Part shown: piece by piece, positions 17,208-27,164 of the stretch | How positions within the stretch are numbered: position 1 is the first letter of the stretch | How the letters are laid out: the number at the start of each line of letters is the position of its first letter | DNA from: Roseiarcus sp963820795 | Lineage (GTDB): Bacteria > Pseudomonadota > Alphaproteobacteria > Rhizobiales > Beijerinckiaceae | Length of the DNA stretch: 64,000 bases | Direction: 5' to 3' | NCBI GenBank assembly: GCA_963820795.1 | Contig: CAWGBJ010000003.1 | Location: 265,397 to 329,396 of the forward strand | The notes under the pieces: model-generated | What the model was told of the DNA's origin: nothing | Database searches by the model: none | The model's input: the letters and a program-made list of their open reading frames with translations, nothing else | Made by a program: the position numbers and the translations under genes

Positions 17208-17615
17208 CTATTTCGCCCGCTCCTTGAGGTAGGCGATGACGTCGGCGCGGTCCTGCGGGCTGTCGAGATGGAAGAACATCCGGACGCCGGGAACGAAGGC
17301 CTGCGGATCGGTCAGCCACTTGTCGAGCGTCTCCTCGTTCCAGACGATATTGGAGGATTTGAGCGCGTCGGAATAGCTGTAGTCCGGCAGCGAGCCCGCC
17401 TTGCGGCCGAAGACGCCGCGATGGCGCGGGCCGACGTCGTTCTTGTCGAGCGAGTGGCAGTCGGTGCAGGCCTGGTACAGTTGCTCGCCGCGGTCGGGAT
17501 CGCCTGCGAGGCCGCCGGCCGCAGCGGCAAACGCTAAGCCGAAAACAGACGCCAGAAGCAGAGCGGCTGCAGCGCGGCGCAAGCGCGCCCATAGCCCGTT
17601 CGGAAGAACGGGCAT
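17208..17615 (-). CDS. Secreted class I cytochrome c
   Basis: 135 aa from the ATG at 17615. A signal peptide (LRRAAAALLLASVFGLAFAAAAG) ends near residue 32. The heme motif CTDCH follows (GEQLYQACTDCHSLDKNDVGPRHRGVFGRKAG), and the distal Met ligand is probably in VRMFF near the C-terminus. Length and layout match mitochondrial-type cytochrome c / cytochrome c550. It would shuttle electrons in the periplasm. The frame is open further upstream but that extension runs through the palindromic repeats, so the ATG just before the signal peptide is preferred. It ends 123 bases upstream of the sigma gene. Confidence 0.88.
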   Translation of the reverse strand: MPVLPNGLWARLRRAAAALLLASVFGLAFAAAAGGLAGDPDRGEQLYQACTDCHSLDKNDVGPRHRGVFGRKAGSLPDYSYSDALKSSNIVWNEETLDKWLTDPQAFVPGVRMFFHLDSPQDRADVIAYLKERAK

Positions 17616-17696
17616 TCTTCCGAACGCCCTGTGGCGCCGCCTTCTCCCGCATAGTCCGTCAAAACACGGCCGTTCTTCCGAACGCTCTATGGCGGG
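17597..17696. repeat. Cluster of palindromic repeats at the cytochrome c start
   Basis: CGTTCGGAAGAA (17597-17608) and TTCTTCCGAACG (17615-17626) form a perfect 12-bp inverted repeat with a 6-base loop, and the start codon (17613-17615) lies inside the structure. About 60 bases further, TTCTTCCGAACG recurs near 17674-17685. CCTTCTCCCGCATAG and CTATGGCGGGAGAAGG form another inverted pair around it. The cluster looks like an extragenic palindromic element. It could affect initiation of the cytochrome gene. Confidence 0.6.
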
Positions 17697-17767
17697 AGAA
17701 GGGAATCCCGCTCTCCTCCCTGGGCTTGACCCGAGGATTGCGGGAAAGGGCCGGCGCGAGGGCAGAC

Positions 17768-18691
17768 TCACGCCAGGTCCGTGTCGGTGACGGCGAGCTC
17801 GGTCGGCGTCATCGAGTAGGCGACTTCGCGGACGCCGAGCCACTTGCGCAATTCGCCGGCCGGCACGAGCTTCGGCCCGGGCGAGGGCGCGGTTCCGGGA
17901 GCCGGCTGCGGGAACGCGGTCGAGCGGGCGGTGTGAAAAGTGACCGCGCCTTCGACCTTCTGCATCAGCTGATGGATGTGACCGTTCAGCACCGTCACCG
18001 AGCCGAAGCGCGACACGAGGCGCAGCGCCTCCGCCGAGTCCTCGGTGCCCCAGCCCCAGTCGGGCGCGATCATCCAGAAGGGGATGTGAGCGAAAAGGAC
18101 AATTGGCGTCGAAGCCGTCTTGCCCCTGAGATCGTCCTTAAGCCAAGCGAGTTGCTCTGCGCCCAGCGAGCCGAGGCCGTTCTTCTTCAGATCGACGACA
18201 TTGACCAGCGAGACGAAATGAACGCCGGCGTGGTCGAACGCGTACCAGCCGCTCCCGGCGCCCTTGCCGAACCGCTCGAGATAGGCGGTCCGGGTCGCGG
18301 GGTCGAGGATGTCGTGCTCGCCCGGCGCGTAATGCACATCGAGCTTCGTCCGCTTAAGCATCTCGAGCGCGTCGTCGAACTGCTGCGGCTGGGCGGTGTG
18401 GGTGACGTCTCCGGTATGGATCATGAACGCAGGATTGCCGGGCATGGCCAGGATCTTGTCGATCGCGGCCTCGAGCGTCGCGCGCGCATCAGGATTGGCG
18501 GGCTTCGAGAAGCCAATGTGGCTGTCGGACACCTGGATGAAGGAGAAGCTCGCCTCGGCCGCCTTCGCCGAGCCGATGAGGCGGGAGGAGGGCACGCCGC
18601 CGGCGACCGTCCAGACGATTCCGCTCCCGGCCCAGAGCATGCATTTCAGGGTTTGCCGGCGGTCGAGTCCGCCGTCCGCGCCAGTCATCAT
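17768..18691 (-). CDS. Tat-exported calcineurin-like metallophosphoesterase
   Basis: 307 aa from MMTGADGG at 18691 (a second ATG follows directly). The N-terminus DRRQTLKCMLWAGSGIVWTVAGG is a twin-arginine-type signal. Phosphoesterase metal ligands are in order: QVSDSHIGF, MIHTGDVTH, APGEHD, VLFAHIPFW and LNGHIHQL. The enzyme is predicted periplasmic, and its substrate could be a phosphodiester or nucleotide. It is divergent from the alpha/beta hydrolase gene. The frame extends upstream of 18691 but without protein-like sequence. Confidence 0.87.
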   Translation of the reverse strand: MMTGADGGLDRRQTLKCMLWAGSGIVWTVAGGVPSSRLIGSAKAAEASFSFIQVSDSHIGFSKPANPDARATLEAAIDKILAMPGNPAFMIHTGDVTHTAQPQQFDDALEMLKRTKLDVHYAPGEHDILDPATRTAYLERFGKGAGSGWYAFDHAGVHFVSLVNVVDLKKNGLGSLGAEQLAWLKDDLRGKTASTPIVLFAHIPFWMIAPDWGWGTEDSAEALRLVSRFGSVTVLNGHIHQLMQKVEGAVTFHTARSTAFPQPAPGTAPSPGPKLVPAGELRKWLGVREVAYSMTPTELAVTDTDLA

Positions 18692-18877
18692 CGCTGCGTC
18701 CTCCAAGGCGCGTGAGGCGCCGGACGGAAGGGAGACTCGCGGATGAGGCGGTTTATTCCGCCAGGATCGAAAAAAGGTCAGACGCAGCGCAGGCTGCGAT
18801 GGCGCCGCCGCGCCAATGTCGTAGTCTTGTCGCGAGCGAAGGCGGCAAGCGCCGCTCAAACCCGGAAAGGTCATGTC

Positions 18878-19729
18878 ATGCTCAAGTTTCCGGCGCACTT
18901 TCACGTGCAGGACACCGAGACGGACGGCGCGACGATCCACATACGCGCCGGCGGCCGCGGGCCCGCGGTTGTCCTTTTGCACGGCTTCGGCGACACCGGC
19001 GACATGTGGGCGCCGGTCGCGGCGGCGCTCGCCGGCGATCATACGGTGATCGTTCCCGATCTCCGCGGCATGGGTCTCTCGTCGCATCCTGAACGCGGCT
19101 ACGACAAGAAGACGCAAGCCCGCGACATCGCGGCGGTGATGGACGCGCTCGAGGTCGAGATTGCCGGTCTCGTAACGCACGACATCGGCAACATGGTCGG
19201 CTACGCGCTCGCGGCGCAGTATCCGGAGCGGGTGACGAAATGGGTCGTCATCGACGCGCCCCTGCCGGGAATTGGCCCCTGGGACGAGATCGTCAGGAGC
19301 CCGATGCTATGGCACTTCAATTTCCGCGGGCCCGACGTCGAGCGGCTCGTCGCCGGCCGCGAGCGGATCTATCTCGACCGGTTCTGGAACGAGCTCTCGG
19401 CCAATCCGAAGGCGATCGACGAAGCGACCCGGCAGCATTACGCCGAACTCTACGCCCGTCCCGGCGCCATGCATTCGGCGTTCAACCAGTTCGCTGCCTT
19501 CAATCAGGACGCTGCCGACAACAAAGCCTTCGCGGCGAAGGGCAAGCTCGGCATGCCGGTGCTGGCGCTTGGCGCGGACCACTCGTTCGGGACCCAGCAG
19601 GCCGACATCATGCGTCTGGTCGCGACCAATGTGACGAGCGGCATGATCAAGGATTCCGGCCACTGGGTGATGGAAGAGCAGCCGGCCGAGACGACCGCGG
19701 CGATCGTCGCGTTCATCGACAAGAAGTGA
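18878..19729 (+). CDS. Alpha/beta hydrolase, epoxide hydrolase / dehalogenase type
   Basis: 283 aa from the ATG at 18878, preceded by GGAAAGG. The oxyanion-hole motif is LLHGFGDTGDMW (~residues 28-39). The nucleophile elbow is THDIGNMVG, with Asp rather than Ser, which places it in the epoxide hydrolase / haloalkane or fluoroacetate dehalogenase branch. The acid and base are likely in LGADHSFG and KDSGHWVMEEQP (His ~263). The natural substrate cannot be inferred. It converges with cimA, with a 15-base gap. Confidence 0.87.
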   Translation: MLKFPAHFHVQDTETDGATIHIRAGGRGPAVVLLHGFGDTGDMWAPVAAALAGDHTVIVPDLRGMGLSSHPERGYDKKTQARDIAAVMDALEVEIAGLVTHDIGNMVGYALAAQYPERVTKWVVIDAPLPGIGPWDEIVRSPMLWHFNFRGPDVERLVAGRERIYLDRFWNELSANPKAIDEATRQHYAELYARPGAMHSAFNQFAAFNQDAADNKAFAAKGKLGMPVLALGADHSFGTQQADIMRLVATNVTSGMIKDSGHWVMEEQPAETTAAIVAFIDKK

Positions 19730-19744
19730 GGAGGCGAGCCGACC

Positions 19745-21346
19745 TCACTGCGCCGGCACCCCCAGCTTCACCAGCCGATAGACGATCGCGTCGACCAGCG
19801 CCTGGAACGAGGCGTCGATGATATTGCCGGAGACGCCGACGGTCGACCAGGCGCCGCCGTTCCCGTCGCCGAACTCAATCAGGACCCGCGTCACCGCGTC
19901 GGTGCCGCCCTGGAAGACGCGCACCCGGTAGTCGAGCAGTTCCAGGTCCTCGATGTGCTTCTGGTAGACGCCGAGATCCTTGCGCAACGCGAGGTCGAGC
20001 GCGTTGACCGGGCCGTTGCCTTCGGCGGCGGAGATCAGCCGCTCCTCGCCGATGCGGATTTTCACCACCGCCTGCGACGCCGAATAGGTGACGCCGGGGG
20101 CGACGACCTTGCGCTCGACTCCGACATGGAAGCTCTCGACGGCGAAGAATTCCGGCACGCCGCCGAGCACGCTGCGCGCTAGCAGTTCGAACGACGCGTC
20201 CGCCGCCTCGTAGGCATAGCCCTGCGCCTCGCGCGCCTTCACCTCGTCCAGCAGACGCGTCAGGCGCGGATCGTTCGGCTCCGCCTCGACGCCGAGTCGC
20301 TTGAGCTCGGACAGCAGATTCGATCGGCCCGCCTGATCGGAAACGAGAATCGCCCGCTGGTTGCCGACGCTGGCCGGCGTCACATGCTCGTAGGTGCGCG
20401 GGTCCTTGGCCAGCGCCGAAGCGTGGATGCCGGCCTTGGTGGCGAAAGCCGAGGCGCCGACGTAGGGGGCGTGGCGGTTCGGGGCCCGGTTGAGCAGTTC
20501 GTCGAAGGCGCGCGAGATGTGGGTCAGTTGGCGCAGCGCGTCCGCGGTCACCCCCGTCTCGAAGGGCTCGGCGAGATCGGCTTTGAGCTTGAGCGTCGGA
20601 ATCAGCGTCACGAGATTGGCGTTGCCGCAGCGCTCGCCGAGTCCGTTCAGTGTCCCCTGCACCTGCCGCGCCCCGGCGCGGATGGCGGCGAGCGAATTGG
20701 CAACCGCATTGCCGGTGTCGTTGTGGGCGTGGATGCCAAGACGCTCGCCGGGGATCGACCGCGCGACCTCGGCGACGATGCGCTCGATTTCGTGCGGCAA
20801 CGTCCCCCCGTTGGTGTCGCAGAGCACCGCCCAGCGCGCGCCGGCGGCGATCGCGGCCCTGGCGCAGGCCAACGCATATTTCGGATTGGCTTTGAAGCCG
20901 TCGAAGAAATGCTCGCAATCGACCATCGCCTCGCGCCCGGACGCGACTGCCGCCTTCACGCTGTCGGCAATGCCATCGAGGTTCTCCTCGAGCGTGCAGC
21001 CGAGCGCGATATGGACGTGGTAGTCCCAGGACTTGGCGACGAAGACGATCGCGTCGGCATCGGCGGCGAGCAGGCCGGCGAGTCCCGGATCGTTGCCGGC
21101 CGAACGCCCGGGCCGCTTGGTCATGCCGAAAGCGCAGAAGCGTGCGGTCTTCGTCGGCTTCTTTTTGAAGAATTCGGTATCGAGCGGGTTCGCGCCCGGG
21201 TAGCCGCCCTCGATATAGTCGACGCCGAGCCGCTCGAGCATCGCGGCGATGCGCCGCTTGTCGTCGAGGGAAAAATCGACCCCGGTCGTCAGCGCGCCGT
21301 CGCGCAAAGTGGTGTCGAAAAGATAGAGGCGCTCGCGGGGGGACAT
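19745..21346 (-). CDS. cimA: (R)-citramalate synthase
   Basis: 533 aa from the ATG at 21346. The HMGL/DRE-TIM catalytic domain has LFDTTLRDGALTTG at the N-terminus, GIHAHNDTGNAVANSLAAI and GTLNGLGERCGNANL. The C-terminal LeuA-type regulatory domain (~400-530) ends with a NIIDASFQALVDAIVYRL block. It condenses pyruvate with acetyl-CoA to citramalate, opening a threonine-independent route to 2-ketobutyrate and isoleucine. The DTTLRDGALTTGV form and overall length fit CimA rather than 2-isopropylmalate synthase. It is 11 bases downstream of the GNAT gene and likely co-transcribed with it and cysS. Confidence 0.92.
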   Translation of the reverse strand: MSPRERLYLFDTTLRDGALTTGVDFSLDDKRRIAAMLERLGVDYIEGGYPGANPLDTEFFKKKPTKTARFCAFGMTKRPGRSAGNDPGLAGLLAADADAIVFVAKSWDYHVHIALGCTLEENLDGIADSVKAAVASGREAMVDCEHFFDGFKANPKYALACARAAIAAGARWAVLCDTNGGTLPHEIERIVAEVARSIPGERLGIHAHNDTGNAVANSLAAIRAGARQVQGTLNGLGERCGNANLVTLIPTLKLKADLAEPFETGVTADALRQLTHISRAFDELLNRAPNRHAPYVGASAFATKAGIHASALAKDPRTYEHVTPASVGNQRAILVSDQAGRSNLLSELKRLGVEAEPNDPRLTRLLDEVKAREAQGYAYEAADASFELLARSVLGGVPEFFAVESFHVGVERKVVAPGVTYSASQAVVKIRIGEERLISAAEGNGPVNALDLALRKDLGVYQKHIEDLELLDYRVRVFQGGTDAVTRVLIEFGDGNGGAWSTVGVSGNIIDASFQALVDAIVYRLVKLGVPAQ

Positions 21347-21357
21347 GGCTGGGCTCG

Positions 21358-21854
21358 TCAGTGTCGGGGCGGCGCCGGCGGCGCTTCGCCGAGCGTTTTC
21401 GTCAACGTGGTGTTGGCGAGCCACTGGTCGCCGACGCGCACCAGATTGCGCCTCTGGGCGGCGAAGCCCTGCCGCTCGAACAGCGGCTTGGCGACTTCGC
21501 TCGCTTCGACCGTGAGCCGTTTGGCGCCGCGCGCGCCGGCAAGCCGCGTCAGCGCTTCGATCAGCGCCCGCCCGGCGCCCTGGCCGGCGTATTGGGGATC
21601 GACATAGAGCATATCGATGGCGTCTGCGCCCTTGAGGCTGGCGAAGCCGGCGGTCGCGCCCTCGATGACGGCGATCAGGGTCAAGGCGCCGGCGAGACGC
21701 TCGCCGAAAGCGTCTTCATCGTCGGCCGTCGCGGCCCAGGCCTCGCGCTGATCGTCGTCGTAATCCTCCGCCGTCAGCGCCTCAATGCTGGCGCGAAAAA
21801 TCTCGGCGAGGCGTCTGGCGTCGGCCGGCACGTAGGGACGCAGGGAGACGGCGG

Positions 21855-21858
<4 letters not shown>
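21358..21858 (-). CDS. GNAT family N-acetyltransferase
   Basis: 166 aa from the ATG at 21858, which overlaps the cysS stop (ATGA). The acetyl-CoA-binding motif is in MLYVDPQYAGQGAGRALIEALTRLA (Q-x-x-G-x-G/A type), and a C-terminal EVAKPLFERQGF block precedes the last strands. The target, a small molecule or protein N-terminus, is unknown. It sits between cysS and cimA in a likely operon of amino-acid-related genes. Confidence 0.85.
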
Positions 21859-23315
<1,457 letters not shown>

Positions 23316-24240
23316 CGCCGGCTGCCTTCGCGCCGCCGCGGTAACTCCCAAGCTGCGTGGCTCGCCAATGGATTGGAGCGTTGCGCAACCCACCGCCGCG
23401 TCCTGAGGAGCGCCCTCGTCCTGAGGAGCGCCGCAGGCGCGTCTCGAAGGACGATTCCAGGATCCGCCATTTTTGAGCAGGGGTTGGCTCTTCGGCGCCT
23501 TCTGGAGCATCCTTCGAGACGCCCGCTTCGGGGGCTCCTCAGGATGAGGGCGGTGGCGTTCAACGCGATGTTGGGTGCGAGCTCGGGAGTTGCCCGCTGG
23601 CGCGGCTCGGGGAGGGTCAGAGAAGCGTTTCGCGTCATCGAACGTCTCGTGGCGGAAGATGGCGCGCTGCGCCGCCCGGGGACCGCGGGCATGATCGCTT
23701 CTCGGGGCTTTGAACAAAGAGACGCGAACCAGCCAGCGGAAAGCTAGCAGGTAATAATGCAAATCCGGGCGATGCGGAGGCTTTGCGTCATGCGCGCCTC
23801 CATCGGCCAGTCGACGGCGAATGTCAAGGCTTTGTCCTTGGGAAAGGTGGGAAAGCGCAGCAGGGGCAATTTGCTGGGGGTGATGCATCTTGCTGCGCGT
23901 TTCATTGGATCTGAAAGTCCCGTTGGGTTTGATTTGCGCCATATTCCCCTGTTTCCTGCGGTCTTCGAAGCTCGCCAGACAGGTCCAGGCGCACGATCAG
24001 TCCGGGTTGATTGGGGAAGATCGCGCCGAGCGGAGGCGTTTTAACCCGTTGACGGCTCTCCCTAATAGATTTGGGGAGCTTGGGAGTTAGCCGAAATCCC
24101 AATTCCACGCTAAGCGGTTGAAAAAACTCGGCTTAAGGTGGCTGACCAACGGCTCGTTGGGGTTTCCGCTTTCCGATTTTCGGAATCAGTGCTATATTTC
24201 TGTTTTTCCAAGCCAAACGAAGGGCGGAAAGGCGATCGGC
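23316..24240. other. Long intergenic region between cysS and the HTH gene
   Basis: About 925 bases with no supported gene. It contains the palindromic repeat at 23414-23549 and a moderately A/T-richer part from 23740 to 24240. Several open frames are present on both strands, but none shows family features or a clear ribosome-binding site. Confidence 0.45.
23414..23549. repeat. Interspersed palindromic repeat pair
   Basis: CCTCGTCCTGAGGAGCGCCG...CGTCTCGAAGGA (23414-23451) and TCCTTCGAGACGCCCGC...GGCTCCTCAGGATGAGG (23510-23549) are near-perfect inverted copies of each other around a ~58-base spacer. Each half is itself imperfectly palindromic in its middle. A degenerate relative is at 8436-8475. 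They resemble extragenic palindromes spread through Hyphomicrobiales genomes. Confidence 0.75.
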
Positions 24241-24738
24241 ATGGAGCAGACAATCGAACCCAGACCTCGGCTCAACCTCGTTGGCAGGGCCGCCCGGAGG
24301 AAACGCATATTCGGGCGGCTGCGCGACGGCTGGGCCTATGATGAGATCGCCCGGGAGGAACGGCTGACCGCCGAACGGGTCCGGCAGATCGTGTCCGAGG
24401 TTCTCGGCAAGAGAGTGATCGACCGCGGCGAGGACCATGCGCATCTGCAACTCGAGCGCCTGGCGCCGGCGTTGCGACTTTGCGGCGAGGCGATCAGGCG
24501 GGGGGAGCTCAAGGCCGTGGCGCCGCTCATCAAGGTGATCGACCGGCTCGACAGGCACCAGACCCTCTTCGTCGCGAAATATCATTACGGCGAGGAGGAG
24601 CGGGAGAAGCTGCTGGCGAAGCTCAACCGCGCCGCCGAGAATCTGAGATTGGCAGACGAGGCGGAAGCCTCCAAGGCCAAGCTCGAATCTGAGGGCGGAG
24701 AAGCGCCGGAAAAAATCGCGATCCAAGTTGCGCCGTAA
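24241..24738 (+). CDS. Helix-turn-helix protein with sigma-region-4-like domain
   Basis: 165 aa from the ATG at 24241 (MEQTIEPRPRLNLVG). The frame is open 123 bases further upstream, but without protein-like sequence. Residues ~35-55 (DEIAREERLTAERVRQIVSEVL) look like the HTH of sigma-70 region 4 or LuxR-type proteins. A helical region (LERLAPALRLCGEAIRRGELKAVAPLIKVIDRLDRHQ) and a charged C-terminal coil follow. No sigma region 2 is present. Function is not established. Three 10-bp iterons lie 29 bases past its stop, between it and the arginase gene. Confidence 0.7.
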   Translation: MEQTIEPRPRLNLVGRAARRKRIFGRLRDGWAYDEIAREERLTAERVRQIVSEVLGKRVIDRGEDHAHLQLERLAPALRLCGEAIRRGELKAVAPLIKVIDRLDRHQTLFVAKYHYGEEEREKLLAKLNRAAENLRLADEAEASKAKLESEGGEAPEKIAIQVAP

Positions 24739-24766
24739 GCCATTGAAAAGGCTCAATTCGGACGAA

Positions 24767-24796
24767 AGAATCCAAGGAAATCCAAGAGAATCCAAA
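24767..24796. repeat. Three direct repeats of about 10 bp (AATCCAA iterons)
   Basis: AATCCAAG (24769), AATCCAAG (24779) and AATCCAAA (24789) recur at exactly 10-base spacing, one helical turn. ATCCAAG also occurs at 24721 inside the 3' end of the HTH gene. The array lies upstream of the arginase gene. The spacing suits cooperative protein binding; the HTH protein is an obvious but unproven candidate. Confidence 0.6.
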
Positions 24797-24894
24797 CCTC
24801 CCCGGCGGGTGGAAGGCGGGCTTGCGCTAAACAATCCGAGGAAAACCAAGCCCGTCGGCTGAGGCAAGTCGCCTCGCCGACGTCAAAACCGGTT

Positions 24895-25884
24895 ATGGTC
24901 GTCTCTGGGCGAACCCTTGAGGAGGGCGTCTTGGAGCGATCCAACGAAACCGGGCCTGGAGAGCGGTCTCGGCGTCCGCAGGCGGTCACCATCCTCGGCG
25001 CGCCGGTCGAGGCCGGCGCGAGCGTCGCCGGCTGCGCCATGGGGCCGGCGATGCTGCGGACGGCAGGCATCGTCAAGGCGCTGAGCGACCTCGGCCATGA
25101 CGTCCGCGATCGGGGCGATCTCGCCCCCGCCCCGCTGCCGCAGCTGCCGCCGCCCGAGGGCAAGGCTCGCCGTTTCCCCGAAGTCGCCGCCTGGGCGCGG
25201 GCGCTGGCGCGCGAGACCTACGAGGTCATGCGCCAAGGGCGGGCGCCCGTCACGCTCGGCGGCGACCACAGCTTGGCGATGGGTTCCATCGCGGGCATCG
25301 CGCGGTTCGCCGCCGAGGCGGGACGCAAGCTCTTCGTCCTTTGGCTCGACGCCCACTCGGACTTCAATACGCCGCTGACCTCGCCGACCGGCAACCTGCA
25401 CGGGATGTCGGCTGCGATGCTGAGCGGCGAGCCCGGATTCGACTCGCTCTTCGACGAAGAGCCGCGCGGCTCGATCGCGCCGGAACGCCTGCATCTCTTC
25501 GGCATTCGCTCGATCGACTCGGACGAGCGCCGCCTCCTGCAGGCGCGCGGAGTCCATGTGGTCGACATGCGCATGCTCGACGAGCACGGCTTTGCGGTGT
25601 CGATCCGCCGCATTATCGATCGCGTCCGCGCGGCCGACGGTCTCCTGCACGTTAGCCTCGACGTCGACTTTCTCGACCCGACGATCGCGCCGGGCGTCGG
25701 CACGGCTGTCCCCGGCGGCGCCACCTATCGCGAGGCGCATCTGGTGATGGAGCTCCTGTACGAATCCGGCCTCGAGCCCTCGCTCGACCTCGTGGAGCTC
25801 AACCCGTTCCTCGACAACCGGGGGATGAGCGCGCTCCTGCTGGTCGATCTCAGCGCCAGTCTATTCGGTCGGCAGGTGTACTAA
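24895..25884 (+). CDS. rocF: Arginase
   Basis: Up to 329 aa. The ATG at 24895 lacks a ribosome-binding site. A TTG at 24931 has GAGGAGGG five bases upstream and may be the true start (317 aa). Manganese-ligand blocks are GGDHSLAMGS, LWLDAHSDFNTP and SLDVDFLDPTIAPGVGTA, and the C-terminus ends in DLVELNPFLDNRGMSA. It hydrolyses arginine to ornithine and urea. The substrate loop GNLHGMSAAML favours arginase over agmatinase. No urease or ornithine-pathway gene is adjacent. Confidence 0.9.
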   Translation: MVVSGRTLEEGVLERSNETGPGERSRRPQAVTILGAPVEAGASVAGCAMGPAMLRTAGIVKALSDLGHDVRDRGDLAPAPLPQLPPPEGKARRFPEVAAWARALARETYEVMRQGRAPVTLGGDHSLAMGSIAGIARFAAEAGRKLFVLWLDAHSDFNTPLTSPTGNLHGMSAAMLSGEPGFDSLFDEEPRGSIAPERLHLFGIRSIDSDERRLLQARGVHVVDMRMLDEHGFAVSIRRIIDRVRAADGLLHVSLDVDFLDPTIAPGVGTAVPGGATYREAHLVMELLYESGLEPSLDLVELNPFLDNRGMSALLLVDLSASLFGRQVY

Positions 25885-26140
25885 CGTTGATCACAGAAGT
25901 GGGATTTGCTGTTTTGAACCGCCGGTCGTTTCCTCGTCGCGGCAACCGCCTGAGCCTTTGCGAAGCCGCTCTTTCCCACGAATTGTTGACACCGCCTGGT
26001 GAAATTGGTTCGACTGCGACAAAAGTTCGGCTTGTTTGGTTCGACCGGGCGGACGATAGGACGGCGCGAACTTCCTGGACGCGTGTGCGGAACGCCATGC
26101 GTTGTCTAGAATGACCGGACCCATAAGGCGGATAAAAGGC

Positions 26141-27106
26141 ATGGCGCGCAAGAAGATTGCATTGATCGGCGCCGGCCAGATCGGCGGCACGCTGGCGCAT
26201 CTGGCAGCGCTGAAGGAACTCGGCGACATCGTCCTTTTCGACATCGTCGACGGCATTCCGCAGGGCAAGGCGCTCGATCTCGCCGAGTCCGGTCCGGTGG
26301 AAGGTTTCAACGCCAGGCTTGCCGGCGCGAGCGACTATGCCGGAATCGCCGGCGCCGACGTGGTGATCGTCACCGCCGGCGTGCCGCGCAAGCCCGGCAT
26401 GAGCCGGGACGATCTGCTCGGCATCAACCTGAAGGTGATGGACGCCGTCGGCGTCGGCATCAAGGCGCATGCCGCGGAGGCCTTCGTCATCTGCATCACC
26501 AATCCGCTCGACGCGATGGTTTGGGCGCTGCAAAAGGCCTGTGGCCTGCCGCCGCACAAGGTCGTGGGGATGGCGGGCGTGCTCGATTCGGCCCGCTTCC
26601 GCTATTTCCTCGCCGAGGAGTTCAACGTCTCGGTCGAAGACGTGACGGCGTTCGTGCTCGGCGGCCACGGCGACGACATGGTTCCCTCGGTCCGCTACTC
26701 GACCGTGGCCGGCATTCCGCTGCCCGATCTCGTCAAGATGGGCTGGACGACCCAGGTGAGGCTCGACGCGATCGTCGAGCGCACCCGCAAAGGGGGCGGC
26801 GAAATCGTCAACCTCCTCAAAACGGGCTCGGCATTCTACGCGCCCGCCTCCTCGGCAATCATGATGGCCGAATCCTACCTCAAGGATCAGCGGCGGGTGC
26901 TGCCCTGCGCGGCGCGCCTGACCGGGCAGTATGGCGTGAGCGACACTTACGTCGGTGTACCGGTGGTGATCGGCGCGAACGGCGTCGAGCGCATAATCGA
27001 GATCACGTTTGACGCCGCCGAGCAGACGATGTTCGCCAAGTCCGTCGCCGCGGTGCAAACGCTGATGGAGGCCTGCAAGGCGATCAACCCAGCGCTTGCC
27101 GCCTGA
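26141..27106 (+). CDS. mdh: Malate dehydrogenase (NAD)
   Basis: 321 aa from the ATG at 26141 (MARKKIALIGAGQIGG), with AAAGG just upstream; the open frame begins earlier at 26102. The NAD-binding fold is GAGQIGGTLAHLA, the mobile loop GVPRKPGMSRDDLL carries the substrate arginines, and the catalytic His is in LGGHGDDMVP. This is the LDH-like MDH type usual in alphaproteobacteria. It oxidises malate to oxaloacetate. It heads the TCA block and lies 58 bases upstream of sucC. Confidence 0.95.
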   Translation: MARKKIALIGAGQIGGTLAHLAALKELGDIVLFDIVDGIPQGKALDLAESGPVEGFNARLAGASDYAGIAGADVVIVTAGVPRKPGMSRDDLLGINLKVMDAVGVGIKAHAAEAFVICITNPLDAMVWALQKACGLPPHKVVGMAGVLDSARFRYFLAEEFNVSVEDVTAFVLGGHGDDMVPSVRYSTVAGIPLPDLVKMGWTTQVRLDAIVERTRKGGGEIVNLLKTGSAFYAPASSAIMMAESYLKDQRRVLPCAARLTGQYGVSDTYVGVPVVIGANGVERIIEITFDAAEQTMFAKSVAAVQTLMEACKAINPALAA

Positions 27107-27164
27107 TGCTTCCTTGGAAGCGCCCGCGACGAGCGGCGCTCTCCTCATCGAGGTCCGTCGTCCG

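Noticed and set aside
23757..24108. Short open frames upstream of the HTH gene
   Set aside because: Compositionally random, mutually overlapping on both strands, without ribosome-binding sites.
25885..26140. Sigma-70 promoter for mdh at TTGACA (25986-25991)
   Set aside because: The -35 hexamer is perfect, but no acceptable -10 hexamer lies 16-18 bases downstream.
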